NCBI RefSeq assembly: GCF_000425705.1
Contig: NZ_AUDY01000015.1
Location: 62,001-126,000, forward strand
DNA length: 64,000 nucleotides
Direction of reading: 5' to 3'
Origin: Halobacillus kuroshimensis DSM 18393
Lineage (GTDB): Bacteria; Bacillota; Bacilli; Bacillales; Halobacillaceae
The translations under genes were made by a program, and so were the position numbers. How positions within the stretch are numbered: position 1 is the first letter of the stretch; each line of letters starts with the position of its first letter. Positions 35,007 to 43,855 of the stretch are shown here, piece by piece. The notes under the pieces were generated by a model. The model searched no databases and was not told the DNA's origin. It saw nothing but the letters and a program-made list of their open reading frames with translations.

Positions 35007-35340
35007 AGGGACAGGGCCACGAAAAGACAAATCCTTTTATATAAGCAGAAACCCCTGTTTCTTTACAAGCTTTTTTCTTTCTTACCGCCAGGAGCGAAAG
35101 GGGAACCGCTCCTTGGGAGTTATTTAACATCGAAAAAGACTCTCCTTCACCCAGCTCACCCTTGCTGGATGGAGGATAATCTTTTCATACTCCGGCAGGC
35201 AGCCGTTATCAGCGCTGTTCCTTCACTTTTTCTTTTCCACGCAAGCGGCCATAGCGCATCCCATGCCGTTCTTTTGAATCTGCACACCTGCATAGGGCAC
35301 AACCTCTCTTCTCTATATTCTAACGTCGGTACGAGGAGCG

Positions 35341-35436
35341 TTCGGTGGTGATGCCTGCGGGAACAGCACGGGCCGAAGATCCACTTGGGCAGGCGACGTC
35401 AGCTGTGGGCGTGCCCACGGCATTCATTCACCAACA
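35341..35436 (+). repeat. Family 2 palindromic repeat, copy 1
   Basis: About 96 bp beginning TTCGGTGGTGATGCCTGCGG, with GAACAGC, CCGAAGATCCACTTGG, and GTGCCCACGGCA near the right end. It is the same family and length as the element at 57755-57850, but its right arm is decayed. The whole stretch 34858-35506 has no gene that I can support; it holds this copy and the fragment at 34953. Confidence 0.65.
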
Positions 35437-35506
35437 AGCGGAATGTGACCCTTCACACGACAAATGGACAACTCTAACTGGTTACCCACAGACTTTTTCT
35501 ACAGTC

Positions 35507-35534
35507 AAAAACCACCCGTACAAGGGTGGTTTTT
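35507..35534 (-). terminator. Terminator after the benzil-reductase-like gene
   Basis: Stem AAAAACCACCC/GGGTGGTTTTT, usable on both strands. Confidence 0.9.
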
Positions 35535-35536
35535 AG

Positions 35537-36286
35537 TTAGTTAACGAGGTCGTATAAGCGGTACACTTGTCCGTTCGTAATTTCCTGATCCAGTAGATTC
35601 ATGAGCACCTCAGCCACTTCCTCCGGAGAACGCAGGACATTTTCTTCCTTCATCTTTTTGAATTTATCCACATCGGCAAACGCGGATTCACTGGAAGAAC
35701 GGATTTCCTGCTGCATATCCGTATCCATGACCCCGGGACTAAAGGCTAGAATTGTATGGCCGCTGCCCTCCTGCTCAAGAGCAAGCGTCTCTGTAAAACG
35801 ATTCAATGCAGCCTTGGAGCTGCTGTACACACTCCAGCCGTGGATACTCTTTTCAGCAGCTCCGGACGTAACCATCACAATGCCAAGCTTGACGCTGGCT
35901 TCGGACGCTGCTGGAAGCAGTTCATTAATAAGCAGGATCGGAGCTGTCACATTAATCTGCATGTGCTTCTGCACCGCTTCAGCATCAAGATTCCCTGCTG
36001 TTTCAATCGGTTCCACCACACCGGCATTGTTGACAACGTACACGTATTCCGACTGTTCATGAAAAACTTTCTCCTTTACGACAGCTGCAACATTCTTCAA
36101 ATCGGCAGGATCATTCAAGTCTGCCTCGATGTGCTCAAAACTTCCAGCTTTCTCCCCATTCAGAGCATCCAGTTTTGCATTTCCTGAACGGGAAATCCCT
36201 AAGACGTGGACGCCCTGCTTCATGAATTTTTCTGCCACCGCTTCCCCAAGTCCACGGGATGTGCCGGTAATGACTGCATATTTCAT
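35537..36286 (-). CDS. Short-chain dehydrogenase, benzil reductase (YueD) type
   Basis: A 249-residue NADPH-dependent reductase. The cofactor motif ITGTSRGLGEA is at residues 6-16, NNAG near 89, catalytic Ser in VTSGAAEKS near 138, and YSSSK (Tyr/Lys) near 152. APGVMDTDMQQEIR near 184 is close to the Bacillus benzil reductase. The ATG at 36286 has AGGAGG 8 nt upstream; an extra 89-codon N-terminal extension has no family support. Natural substrates are probably diketones or aldehydes. Confidence 0.88.
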   Translation of the reverse strand: MKYAVITGTSRGLGEAVAEKFMKQGVHVLGISRSGNAKLDALNGEKAGSFEHIEADLNDPADLKNVAAVVKEKVFHEQSEYVYVVNNAGVVEPIETAGNLDAEAVQKHMQINVTAPILLINELLPAASEASVKLGIVMVTSGAAEKSIHGWSVYSSSKAALNRFTETLALEQEGSGHTILAFSPGVMDTDMQQEIRSSSESAFADVDKFKKMKEENVLRSPEEVAEVLMNLLDQEITNGQVYRLYDLVN

Positions 36287-36421
36287 GTCATATCCTCCTT
36301 CTTCTTTCCATAGATAGAGGGAACCGATCCTGTCCCTCTTCCAAAGCCGGCTCTGCTTTACATCGAACTTTTCAAGCGATATGATGAACAAAGCAAATGT
36401 GTTCGTGCAAAGGAGCCGATC

Positions 36422-37057
36422 ATGAAGTATTTCTTTCTCTTCATTATTTACGTTGCGGGCCTGGTCGTGTCGAGTCTCGGCCTTGCCCTGATTATAAAAT
36501 CCGGCCTCGGTGTAGGGCCGGGGGACAGCATTGCCGTTGGTTTGTCCATGCATTTACCAGTCACTGTCGGAAGCGTGATGATTGCCGCCTTCATCATCCT
36601 TCTTCTCGTTAACGCGCGGCTTGAGCGGAAACGGCCGCAGTATGAATCGTTAATTCCGATCATCCTGCGCGGCCGCACCCTTGATCTGTTTTTGTACGGA
36701 TCGTTGGAAAACCTGGATGTACAGGTATGGTGGGGCCAGTGGGGCATCTTCAGCCTCGGCCTCCTCGCCACAGCTGTAGGGATATCGGTATACCTCCGCA
36801 CCCCGTTCCCGCGTATCCCTCTCGATCATTTCATGATGATCATGAACGAGAAAACCAATCAGTCCAAAAGCTCCATCCGGATCTTTTCCGAATCGGGAAT
36901 GGCATTGATCGGCTTTTTACTGGGAGCTCCTGTCGGCTTTGGAACGTTGATAGTGGCGATTCTGCTCGGCCCGCTTATTCAATGGACCTTCCAGTGGGCC
37001 CGTCCCATTGCCAGGCTCTGGTCAGATTCCGAGAAACAGGCCGCTCAAAAAGCGTGA
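36422..37057 (+). CDS. YczE-like membrane protein
   Basis: A 211-residue protein with five or six membrane helices. The segment LIIKSGLGVGPGDSIAVGLS near residue 23 and the second-half GAPVGFGTLIVAILLGP near 177 are the YczE/YitT-type family signature. The B. subtilis YczE is needed for surfactin synthesis in some way, but no peptide synthetase gene is visible here. AAAGGAGCCGATC precedes the ATG; its terminator is strong. Confidence 0.85.
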   Translation: MKYFFLFIIYVAGLVVSSLGLALIIKSGLGVGPGDSIAVGLSMHLPVTVGSVMIAAFIILLLVNARLERKRPQYESLIPIILRGRTLDLFLYGSLENLDVQVWWGQWGIFSLGLLATAVGISVYLRTPFPRIPLDHFMMIMNEKTNQSKSSIRIFSESGMALIGFLLGAPVGFGTLIVAILLGPLIQWTFQWARPIARLWSDSEKQAAQKA

Positions 37058-37078
37058 TGCTCTCATCACGCTTTTTTT
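37047..37078 (+). terminator. Terminator after the YczE-like gene
   Basis: Stem AGCGTGATG/CATCACGCT followed by seven T, overlapping the last codons. Confidence 0.9.
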
Positions 37079-37084
37079 GGGAGG

Positions 37085-37522
37085 TTATTTTTCAAAAGTT
37101 AAGTGAGTAACCCCTGTTTCTTCAAGTTTCCGTCCGATTTCTTCCTCGATTTCCATCCGCTTCTCCATCTGCTCTTCTGTGAGTTTATCGCCAAGCGGAC
37201 CATAGATGTTCGTCAGTTCTTTCTCTGAGAGCTTTTCCACCAGCTTGTCCCAGAAGCTGAATTCGTCATATTCCTCGACATGGGTATCCATCAGCCTGGA
37301 TTCATAGTCCACATCAAGATCATGGACACCCAGCTGCTCATGGTGCGTAATCTTGTCTTCCAGACCGCCCTCTTTATATTTTGACAGAACGGCTTCCCGG
37401 ACGTCCTCAAACTGCTCATCCAGCTCCATTTTTGTCGAGTTGACCATCCATGTTCCAAGAAACACCGCTTCTACAAGCTTTTCATATTGGTCCTGCGTTA
37501 AATCCAGCTTTACATTCGGCAC
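37085..37522 (-). CDS. Hypothetical acidic helical protein
   Basis: A 145-residue soluble, strongly acidic protein with long predicted helices and no Cys. VPNVKLDLTQDQYEKLVEAV opens it. The chosen start is a GTG at 37522 with AAGGAAAGGGG upstream; an in-frame ATG lies 9-11 codons earlier without a better site. It is downstream of the D-amino acid aminotransferase gene. I do not recognise the family. Confidence 0.7.
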   Translation of the reverse strand: MPNVKLDLTQDQYEKLVEAVFLGTWMVNSTKMELDEQFEDVREAVLSKYKEGGLEDKITHHEQLGVHDLDVDYESRLMDTHVEEYDEFSFWDKLVEKLSEKELTNIYGPLGDKLTEEQMEKRMEIEEEIGRKLEETGVTHLTFEK

Positions 37523-37588
37523 GATTTCCGCCCCTTTCCTTGATTTCATCTGCATTATAGCATACGTAAAACCACAGCACACAAAGAA

Positions 37589-37620
37589 AGCCGGCAGCGC
37601 TTCCGGCTGCCGGCTGTTTT
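37589..37620. terminator. Terminator after dat
   Basis: Stem AGCCGGCAGC/GCTGCCGGCT with T-runs at both sides; it lies between dat and the next minus-strand gene. Confidence 0.78.
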
Positions 37621-37624
37621 TCAT

Positions 37625-38512
37625 TTATTCCGCTGCTGCTGTAGAGAAGAGGCATGCCTCTTCCGGAAGTCCTGCATCCTGCTCATAGCACTTTTGAAGC
37701 GTCCGTGTAACCGGACCCGGCTTTCCATCGGCGATGATCAGCTCATCCACTTTTAAAATAGGCATGACTTCAGAGGTACTGCTGGATAAGAAGACTTCAT
37801 CCGCGTCCTGCAGATCTTCTAATGAAAATGTTTCTTCAATGAATTCGATGTTCTCCTGCTGACAAAAAGCTTCTACACGCATCCTTACACAGCCGTGAAG
37901 AATGTTCTTTTTAGCTGGATGGGTATAGACCTTTCCGTCCTTGACCAGATAGGCATTGGATGAACTGCACTCGGTCACTTCCCCATCTTTATGAAGAATA
38001 GCTTCATAACTGTCCTTCTCTTTAGCTGCCTGTTTAGCCAGAACATTTCCAAGCAGGTTCAAACTCTTGATGTAGCACCAGTCCCAGCGTACATCATCAT
38101 GTGTAATGGTGGTTACCCCATTTTTCAACTTCTCCTCAGGTCTTGGGAGATCTTTCACATAAGCGTAAAGGTTCGCCTCAATCTCATCAGGAAAGGCATG
38201 ATCCCTTGGAGCGGATCCTCTTGTGATCTGCAGGTAAACCTTGGCATCACCAGTGACCTGGTTTTTCTCAAGCAGCTCGTCAAGCTTGGCATACAGGTCC
38301 TCTTTCTTATAAGGAACCTGGATTTTTATAGCTGCTGCGGAACGATATAACCGCTCCACATGCTCATGAATTAAGTAATACCGGCCGCCGTAAATACGGA
38401 TGACTTCATAAATACCATCCCCGAACTGCAGCCCGCGTTCTTCAAACGGATAGCTCAGCTCATCCTGTCCGACAAAATCATCCTGCGTCAAAATATGGTT
38501 ATAAATCGTCAT
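37625..38512 (-). CDS. dat: D-amino acid aminotransferase
   Basis: A 295-residue fold-type IV PLP enzyme that swaps amino groups between D-alanine and D-glutamate, feeding peptidoglycan precursors. The PLP lysine is in CYIKSLNLLGNV near residue 146, the conserved Glu in EVTECSSSNAYLV near 178, and the phosphate-binding segment in SSSTSEVMPI near 240. FGDGIYEVIRIYGG near 30 is typical of Dat. The length is slightly above the usual 282-290. Confidence 0.94.
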   Translation of the reverse strand: MTIYNHILTQDDFVGQDELSYPFEERGLQFGDGIYEVIRIYGGRYYLIHEHVERLYRSAAAIKIQVPYKKEDLYAKLDELLEKNQVTGDAKVYLQITRGSAPRDHAFPDEIEANLYAYVKDLPRPEEKLKNGVTTITHDDVRWDWCYIKSLNLLGNVLAKQAAKEKDSYEAILHKDGEVTECSSSNAYLVKDGKVYTHPAKKNILHGCVRMRVEAFCQQENIEFIEETFSLEDLQDADEVFLSSSTSEVMPILKVDELIIADGKPGPVTRTLQKCYEQDAGLPEEACLFSTAAAE

Positions 38513-38616
38513 TCTTTACCTCCTCAGCATTCCATTACAGATTAAGAACTAGTTTAACAGAAAACGCGGACCATTTGTTCTTTCTTCTGTAAATCTTTCT
38601 GTATCACGAAAAATAC

Positions 38617-38677
38617 ACGGCGCACACCCTTGAAACAGAAGGATTGAAGACCTTCCTAACAACAGGGTATGCGCCGT
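38617..38677 (-). terminator. Large two-tier hairpin after the 38.7 kb hypothetical gene
   Basis: Outer stem ACGGCGCA + ACCCT pairs with AGGGT + TGCGCCGT (one bulged base each side). An inner GAAGG/CCTTC stem lies within. On the minus strand GTATTTTTC follows, so it can act as a terminator for the gene ending at 38680. It is larger than other terminators here. Confidence 0.7.
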
Positions 38678-38679
38678 CT

Positions 38680-39228
38680 TTACTGGATGTTTGGTTCTAT
38701 TTCAATATCCGCTTCCACCAGGGGAAGGTGATGCGGTGTCCGTTCTCCTTCTTCCTTTTTCATAGGGTAGAAGGCTACATGAAGGTTTTTCAACGTGTCA
38801 TCATAATGAAAGTCATCAAACTGCACATAGCGGAATGTGGAGAAGGTGCCTTCCACAATGCCCTCGGTTTCTGCATTATAGGTCGTTCCATTAGAGTCCA
38901 CCGCTTTGACGAGAAATTCAATTTCTCCGTCTTCCAACAGCCAGTCCACGTCTTCCAGCTCGATCAGCGCGTCTTGGTTTCTATACCACATCCCGAAATA
39001 CAACCCTGTCGAATCATTACGGCTGTAAAGCTTCGTAACAAGGATGCCGTTTCCCAGTTCACTGACTTTGCTCGTTAACGCCTGAGGATGCTGCCTGGGC
39101 TCGTCCATCATCGGATACAGGCGGTCTTTCGTAAGACCATTCAATTCCCGGTTGTCAAAGAAAAACACGACCGCAAGCGTAAGGACAGCCAGAAAACCCA
39201 GAATTGCAAGACGGACGTTACGCATCAT
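38680..39228 (-). CDS. Hypothetical secreted or membrane-anchored protein
   Basis: A 182-residue protein with one hydrophobic segment at residues 7-24 (LAILGFLAVLTLAVVFFF), probably a membrane anchor or uncleaved signal. The rest is hydrophilic, acidic and strand-rich. No lipobox and no family I recognise. AAGGGGTGGC directly precedes the ATG. The gene lies between SpoVR and dat on the same strand, with its own terminator. Confidence 0.75.
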   Translation of the reverse strand: MMRNVRLAILGFLAVLTLAVVFFFDNRELNGLTKDRLYPMMDEPRQHPQALTSKVSELGNGILVTKLYSRNDSTGLYFGMWYRNQDALIELEDVDWLLEDGEIEFLVKAVDSNGTTYNAETEGIVEGTFSTFRYVQFDDFHYDDTLKNLHVAFYPMKKEEGERTPHHLPLVEADIEIEPNIQ

Positions 39229-39294
39229 GCCACCCCTTCTGCAAACGTTTTATTATTTACTTATTATAGCAGATGCAGCGCCCTTTTCATGAAG

Positions 39295-39322
39295 AAAACT
39301 GCCCTTTTTCAAGAGCAGTTTT
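39295..39322 (-). terminator. Terminator after spoVR
   Basis: AAAACTGC/GCAGTTTT stem with an inner CTT/AAG pair. On the minus strand the tail is T-poor. Confidence 0.65.
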
Positions 39323-39326
39323 ACAC

Positions 39327-40739
39327 TTACACATATTTTTTCTGAACTTTTTTACCACTGTAGCTGAAGATGACATCGCGCCCTTCCACTTTCGTCTCCA
39401 TATGCACCGGGCGTCCCCACAATTGATACACGTAAGGAAGCGTCTTCTCCAGGTAACTGACGTCCAGCTCCACGTCTTCATAATGGTGCTTCAAGTAGAG
39501 CTCTCCGCTTTTCACGTAGTCTCCGTCCTGCACGGTTAAATAGGGAAAGCCACCGTTGACTCTCATTGTGACAAGCTGATCACGGACCGCTTCATGATCT
39601 TTATCCGTAATCTTATATTTCTGCCCCTGTTTCTGGAACAGGTACAAATCTTCACGGCGGACAAGCTCTTTCGTTAAATAGTTGCGGATAAAGCTTTGAT
39701 CGGATTCGATCTCTCTGACTTCGTACATCTTCTCGCGGCCCGTCCCTGGAACGACGCCGTGCTTTTTCATCTCTTCTGAAGGATTGTCATAGCGCTCCTC
39801 GATATCTTCAAAGATCTTCAAACCTAAGTAATAGGGGTTGAGCTGGGTTTTGGAAGGCTGGACAACACTTGCGTTCAATTTCGCAAACTCGATCGACTCG
39901 TCGCTGGTCAGATCCATTTCACGCAAGATTCTCGCATGCCAGTACGAGGCCCATCCTTCATTCATGATCTTCGTTTCGAGCTGAGGCCAGAAATACAGCA
40001 TTTCCTCCCGCATCATCGTCAGGATATCCCGCTGCCAGTCTTCAAGCTCCCGGCTGTACTGTTCAATAAATAAGAGCAAGTCCTTCTCCGGACGAGGCGG
40101 AAACTTCTTTTTCTTTTTGAAACGGGGCTGATCTTCCGATGACGATTCATCAATGTTCCATAAGTCATCATATTCCGTAAGCAGCGCTTTTTCTCCGCTG
40201 CTTTCCTCATCATCCACCGACCATGCCAGCTTCGGTCTTACGAGAGAGGGATCGATATGTTCCTGGATCGCCAGGACCGCATCCAGGAAGGACTCCACTT
40301 CTTCCTTACCGTAGAGCTTATCATAGGCAGCAATCCGTTCTGCTGTGGCAGCCATACTTTCAACCATGTCCCTTTTCGTATTTTGAAAACGGGCATTGTT
40401 TTTAAAGAAATCGCAGTGGGCAAGAACGTGAGCGACAATCAGCTTATTTTGAATCAGGCTGTTGGAATTCAGTAAAAACGCATAGCAGGGGTTGGAGTTG
40501 ATGACGAGTTCATAAATTTTGCTGAGCCCGAGGTCATACTGCAGTTTCATTTTGTAATACTGCTTTCCGAAGCTCCAATGGGAAAACCGCGTCGGCATAC
40601 CATAGGCACCAAATGTATAAATAATATCATCAGGACAGACTTCATAACGCATCGGGTAAAAGTCGAGCCCGAATCCCTTGGCGATTTCCGTAATTTCCCG
40701 GATCGCGTATTCGAGCTTTTTCTGGTCATCTGGTTTCAA
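39327..40739 (-). CDS. spoVR: SpoVR-family protein
   Basis: A 470-residue protein of the SpoVR family, which in B. subtilis is needed for a normal spore cortex and is expressed in the mother cell. Characteristic stretches are [15 protein letters not shown] near residue 47, [17 protein letters not shown] near 77, [11 protein letters not shown] near 107 and [13 protein letters not shown] near 260. The middle (residues ~185-215) has an acidic, Ser-rich insertion. Monocistronic. The family's activity is not known. Confidence 0.95.
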   Translation of the reverse strand: MKPDDQKKLEYAIREITEIAKGFGLDFYPMRYEVCPDDIIYTFGAYGMPTRFSHWSFGKQYYKMKLQYDLGLSKIYELVINSNPCYAFLLNSNSLIQNKLIVAHVLAHCDFFKNNARFQNTKRDMVESMAATAERIAAYDKLYGKEEVESFLDAVLAIQEHIDPSLVRPKLAWSVDDEESSGEKALLTEYDDLWNIDESSSEDQPRFKKKKKFPPRPEKDLLLFIEQYSRELEDWQRDILTMMREEMLYFWPQLETKIMNEGWASYWHARILREMDLTSDESIEFAKLNASVVQPSKTQLNPYYLGLKIFEDIEERYDNPSEEMKKHGVVPGTGREKMYEVREIESDQSFIRNYLTKELVRREDLYLFQKQGQKYKITDKDHEAVRDQLVTMRVNGGFPYLTVQDGDYVKSGELYLKHHYEDVELDVSYLEKTLPYVYQLWGRPVHMETKVEGRDVIFSYSGKKVQKKYV

Positions 40740-40826
40740 AGATGCCCCCTCCTTCAGTTTCGCTTACCTTACTATATGAACAGGAAAGAGCGAACATGAA
40801 GGTTACGGGCATGTTATATCCACCCG

Positions 40827-41321
40827 CTATAGAATTTTAGCCATCATGTATTCATCCACAAGCTGCCCGTCCACCATCAGCGTCCCCTGCTTTCTTCCTT
40901 CTTTTATGTATCCATGCTTTTCATAAAACCGGACAGCCCTTGTGTTCCGAACCATCACAGTAAGCTCAAGACGCAAGATCCCATGGCCCCGCGCCTATGA
41001 GTCTACATCATCGAACAGCTCATCGGCCACTCCCGTCCCCTGCACCCTTTTCTTCACCCCTGTAATGATCCCTGCCGCATGCCGGTTTCTCGGAGCAGAC
41101 CCTCCTAATACCGTGACATGCCCGTTCAGTCCCCCCTCGTCTTCAGAAAGAAGGAGCAGTGATCCTTGCTGTTCTCTGCAATGCTGAATCATTCCTTCCA
41201 CACGATCGAGCGTCCACGTGCGTTCATCCCTTCCATAAAGCAGGAAGTCTGTCTCTCCCTCAAGTTCTGCCATCAGCCTTTTGTAACGTCCGGCATCATT
41301 TCTTTCCGCTGTTCGAATCAC
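40827..41321 (-). pseudogene. GNAT acetyltransferase inactivated by one amber codon
   Basis: A GTG start at 41321 (GGAGGG upstream) opens a 164-codon GNAT. The acetyl-CoA region near residue 85-105 reads VTVLGGSAPRNRHAAGIIT and KKRVQGTGVADELFD. At codon 109 (40995-40997) there is TAG. The same frame then continues for 55 sense codons, with ARGHGILRLELTVM, NTRAVRFYEKHGY and VDEYMMAKIL, the normal GNAT C-terminus. Relatives have Trp (TGG) where the TAG lies, so one base change explains the break. No frameshift is needed. Confidence 0.88.
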
Positions 41322-41390
41322 AGGCTTCCCTCCAGAATAGGTTTTTCTACAGCTTAACAGAAAACACCGGCAGGCATCCTTTATACATAA

Positions 41391-41420
41391 AAAAACCAGC
41401 TTCCCGGAAAGGAAGCTGGT
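41391..41420 (-). terminator. Terminator after the YhcN/YlaJ gene
   Basis: Stem ACCAGCTTCC/GGAAGCTGGT followed on the minus strand by six T residues. Confidence 0.9.
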
Positions 41421-41427
41421 GTATCCA

Positions 41428-41970
41428 TTAGGAACGTTCATCTGGGAATATGCGGTCGACCATTTCTCCGAATTCACGGAAAAATCCCTGCACAGGTTCG
41501 CCATTTTCAACATCATCCACATAGTTGTTCGTCAAGTCGACGAAATCAGGGTTTGTAGAAATATATACGTTGTTGATATCCTGGTCGGAATTTTTTACCG
41601 CTTCTTTGATCTGCTTTTCCATTTTATCGGAGACTTCGTTTTTATCTCCTGCTGGATTATCAAGTTCAGCGGCAACGTAGGCGTTATCACGGGTTTTCAA
41701 CACGTAGGCGCGATCCACCCCGTCCACATTTTTGATAATACGGTTGGCAGCATCTTTAGCTACATGGTAGTTCGTATTGTGGACCATGCCGCGGTCATTG
41801 TCGTATTGATTCGCTTTCCGGCCTTCCTGATACATGTTGTCGGCCTCGCGCTCAAAAGTTGTATTTTCAACCCCATTGTAGTTACCGTCATTGCCGGCTT
41901 CCTGTTCCGCCTGACAGGCGACAAGAGAACCCGCTGCTAATAACCCAAGGGCAAGTGTCTTAATTTTCAT
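41428..41970 (-). CDS. Sporulation lipoprotein, YhcN/YlaJ family
   Basis: A 180-residue lipoprotein. The signal peptide ends in the lipobox LVAC (Cys 19). The mature part holds VAKDAANRIIKNVDGVDRAYVL near residue 72-93 (two halves) and a KTRDNAYVAAEL strand, the YhcN/YlaJ core. Family members are found in the spore inner membrane and affect germination or outgrowth. The ATG at 41970 follows AAAGGAGGAATACC; a longer frame lacks this. Confidence 0.9.
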   Translation of the reverse strand: MKIKTLALGLLAAGSLVACQAEQEAGNDGNYNGVENTTFEREADNMYQEGRKANQYDNDRGMVHNTNYHVAKDAANRIIKNVDGVDRAYVLKTRDNAYVAAELDNPAGDKNEVSDKMEKQIKEAVKNSDQDINNVYISTNPDFVDLTNNYVDDVENGEPVQGFFREFGEMVDRIFPDERS

Positions 41971-42044
41971 TGGTATTCCTCCTTTCCGATTGCTTTTAGT
42001 ATGTGTGTCCAAAACGCAAATATGCGGTTGTAAAATCAACCATA

Positions 42045-42079
42045 AGAAAACCCAGATCCTTGTAGGACCTGGGTTTTCT
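42045..42079 (-). terminator. Terminator after the five-helix membrane protein gene
   Basis: Stem AGAAAACCCAGATCC/GGACCTGGGTTTTCT (one G-T or mismatch), A- and T-rich at both ends. Confidence 0.8.
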
Positions 42080-42080
42080 T

Positions 42081-42545
42081 TCAAACGAAAGGAAGACTCC
42101 ACCATATATGTATAAAGATAAGGTATACGAAAAGAATAGCATTAACAAACATTAAAGATGCTGGGACAAGTTTGAAGATTTCCTCCGTTTTCTTATAGCT
42201 TATCCTTAAGATGATAAAACCGCCCACAAGCAGGAGATACAGACTGATGAACCACACCCAGACATAGGAGGTATCACCATCCAATCCCGCTTCATATCCG
42301 ATCCCATAAACAAGCCAGGGCACAAGAAAAGCAAGAATGGCCAGGATCATAAAACGCTGACTGCTTTTTATGTAATACAGCGAAATGACGGCTCCTGCCA
42401 GGGATGCACATCCAATCACTTCACTGATCGTAATCATGACTCTCTGGACACTGTCGGCTTCAGCTGTTACAAAGCTCAGGAATAAGAATAAGCTGAAGGC
42501 GGCAAGAAGTCCCGTGTGCGCATAAAGCTGCTGTTTCTCCGACAT
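42081..42545 (-). CDS. Hypothetical membrane protein (about five helices)
   Basis: A 154-residue protein with five predicted membrane helices at about residues 9-27, 39-57, 65-82, 95-115 and 128-148. No family is recognised and charged residues within helices are few. The ATG at 42545 follows GGAGGGAGACG; a longer frame start has no ribosome site. It lies upstream of, and on the same strand as, the YhcN-type lipoprotein gene but has its own terminator. Confidence 0.75.
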   Translation of the reverse strand: MSEKQQLYAHTGLLAAFSLFLFLSFVTAEADSVQRVMITISEVIGCASLAGAVISLYYIKSSQRFMILAILAFLVPWLVYGIGYEAGLDGDTSYVWVWFISLYLLLVGGFIILRISYKKTEEIFKLVPASLMFVNAILFVYLIFIHIWWSLPFV

Positions 42546-42730
42546 CCGAACGTCTCCCTCCGTAGATATAGCAAAAACTTTCCATTCCATCATAACAAAA
42601 TTTCCATGGATCTGCGGAAGAAAAACGCATTTTTATGTCGAGTCTGGAAGAACTGTGACGATCTTTCAGTGTGGGGATGACCGCTGATGGAGATACTAAA
42701 AACACTTCTTTCATAAAGGAAGTGTCAGCG

Positions 42731-42964
42731 ATGAATACGTACGATTATGATAAGGCTCTCCATTATATGATATGGGGACAGTGGGATGATCTGCTTGTCC
42801 TTATGGTCCGGACCAATGATGAACTTTTGTCCAAAAAGATTGAAACCTTTCTGCATGCCTGTTATTACCCGAGCCGGCACAAAGACCGCCTCCATTCACA
42901 CGAGGCCCTGCTCAGCTATATCGATCATGCTCAAACCACAACAATGGAAAGCCTTTCCTTATAA
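42731..42964 (+). CDS. yhdB: YhdB-like small protein
   Basis: A 77-residue protein with MNTYDYDKALHYMIWGQWDD and LLVLMVRTNDELLSKKIETF, the pattern of the YhdB family. In B. subtilis yhdB neighbours spoVR, as it nearly does here. AAAGGAAGTGTCAGCG precedes the ATG at 42731. No function is known. Confidence 0.8.
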   Translation: MNTYDYDKALHYMIWGQWDDLLVLMVRTNDELLSKKIETFLHACYYPSRHKDRLHSHEALLSYIDHAQTTTMESLSL

Positions 42965-42996
42965 AAAAACCGCAGAATTCGCTTCTGCGGTTTTCT
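42964..42996. terminator. Bidirectional terminator
   Basis: Stem AACCGCAGAA/TTCTGCGGTT between the convergent yhdB and SDR genes. Confidence 0.9.
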
Positions 42997-43673
42997 CATT
43001 TCACGTGTTTATCTTCGCTCCTGATTCGCTGGACAGCCATAGGTGATGGATCATCCAAAACCGTTGTGAACGCACGCGCCCATTCTTTTGTCCATTCAAC
43101 ATCATCCAATGACTGCGTGTCGATAGAAACATGCACCATACTCGTTTGAACCTGGTAGGGACCAGCTTCTTCCATGACAGCGTGGACAAATGCTTCGACC
43201 GCCGCCAACCCTGAGGAGTTAAGGACAGACTTCTGCTGGACAGGGTGTTGAAAAGCCGTAATGATTTTTCCTGACCTCTGCTGCTTCATAGCTGGAAACA
43301 CCGCCTTGACGGGAAGGAAAATGCCCTGTACGTTCCGCTCATAAGTACGCTGCCACTCTTCCACCGTGACGCTTTCCAAAGAACCGGAGTCCTCAAAATA
43401 GGCATGGGTGACAAGGACATCCACCCTTCCAAAGGCATTCCGGGCAGCCTGGACAACATGTTCCATATCGTTTTCTTCTGTGACGTCCGCCTGAAAAGCA
43501 AGAACACGTCCAGCTCCCTTCTGCTCCAACACTTCCTTAAATAGAAAAATATCCTCCGAATAACCGGTTACAGCAAGGGAGGCACCTTCGGCCGCCAGCT
43601 GGAGCGCCGCCTCTCTTCCCATGCCTTCTGCCGCTTCAGTTACGACGACTGCGGTATTTCTTCTCACAGCCAT
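42996..43673 (-). CDS. SDR-like protein lacking catalytic residues
   Basis: A 225-residue protein with the shape of a short-chain dehydrogenase, but degenerate at each key point. The TGxxxGxG motif reads VTEAAEGMGRE at residues 11-21, NNAG reads THAYF near 90, and the YxxxK motif is replaced by a stretch VLNSSGLAAVEAF with no Tyr and no Lys. Cofactor-driven oxidoreduction is therefore unlikely. It lies divergent from a TetR regulator gene and may be its target. The frame is intact, so it is not an obvious pseudogene. Confidence 0.78.
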   Translation of the reverse strand: MAVRRNTAVVVTEAAEGMGREAALQLAAEGASLAVTGYSEDIFLFKEVLEQKGAGRVLAFQADVTEENDMEHVVQAARNAFGRVDVLVTHAYFEDSGSLESVTVEEWQRTYERNVQGIFLPVKAVFPAMKQQRSGKIITAFQHPVQQKSVLNSSGLAAVEAFVHAVMEEAGPYQVQTSMVHVSIDTQSLDDVEWTKEWARAFTTVLDDPSPMAVQRIRSEDKHVK

Positions 43674-43855
43674 TCCCCCTTTTTAAAAACCTTCGTGATT
43701 CCCATTACTTGTTTTTTCCATATGTTCATCATATCAAACCATACCCAGTGGCCGCTTCTTATTTACAGAAGATTCACATAGAATTTCTGATTTGAAATAT
43801 ATGAATTGAAACAGTTCATAATTCGATGTATGATGTACGGGAAGAGGTGTGGCCG

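Noticed and set aside
38617-38677. Riboswitch for dat
   Set aside because: The structure is upstream of dat but oriented with its T-run as the terminator of the preceding minus-strand gene; no known aptamer core was seen.
40995-40997. The amber codon as a pyrrolysine or programmed read-through site
   Set aside because: No pyrrolysine genes or stem-loop after the stop are visible, and a plain Trp-to-stop mutation explains it.
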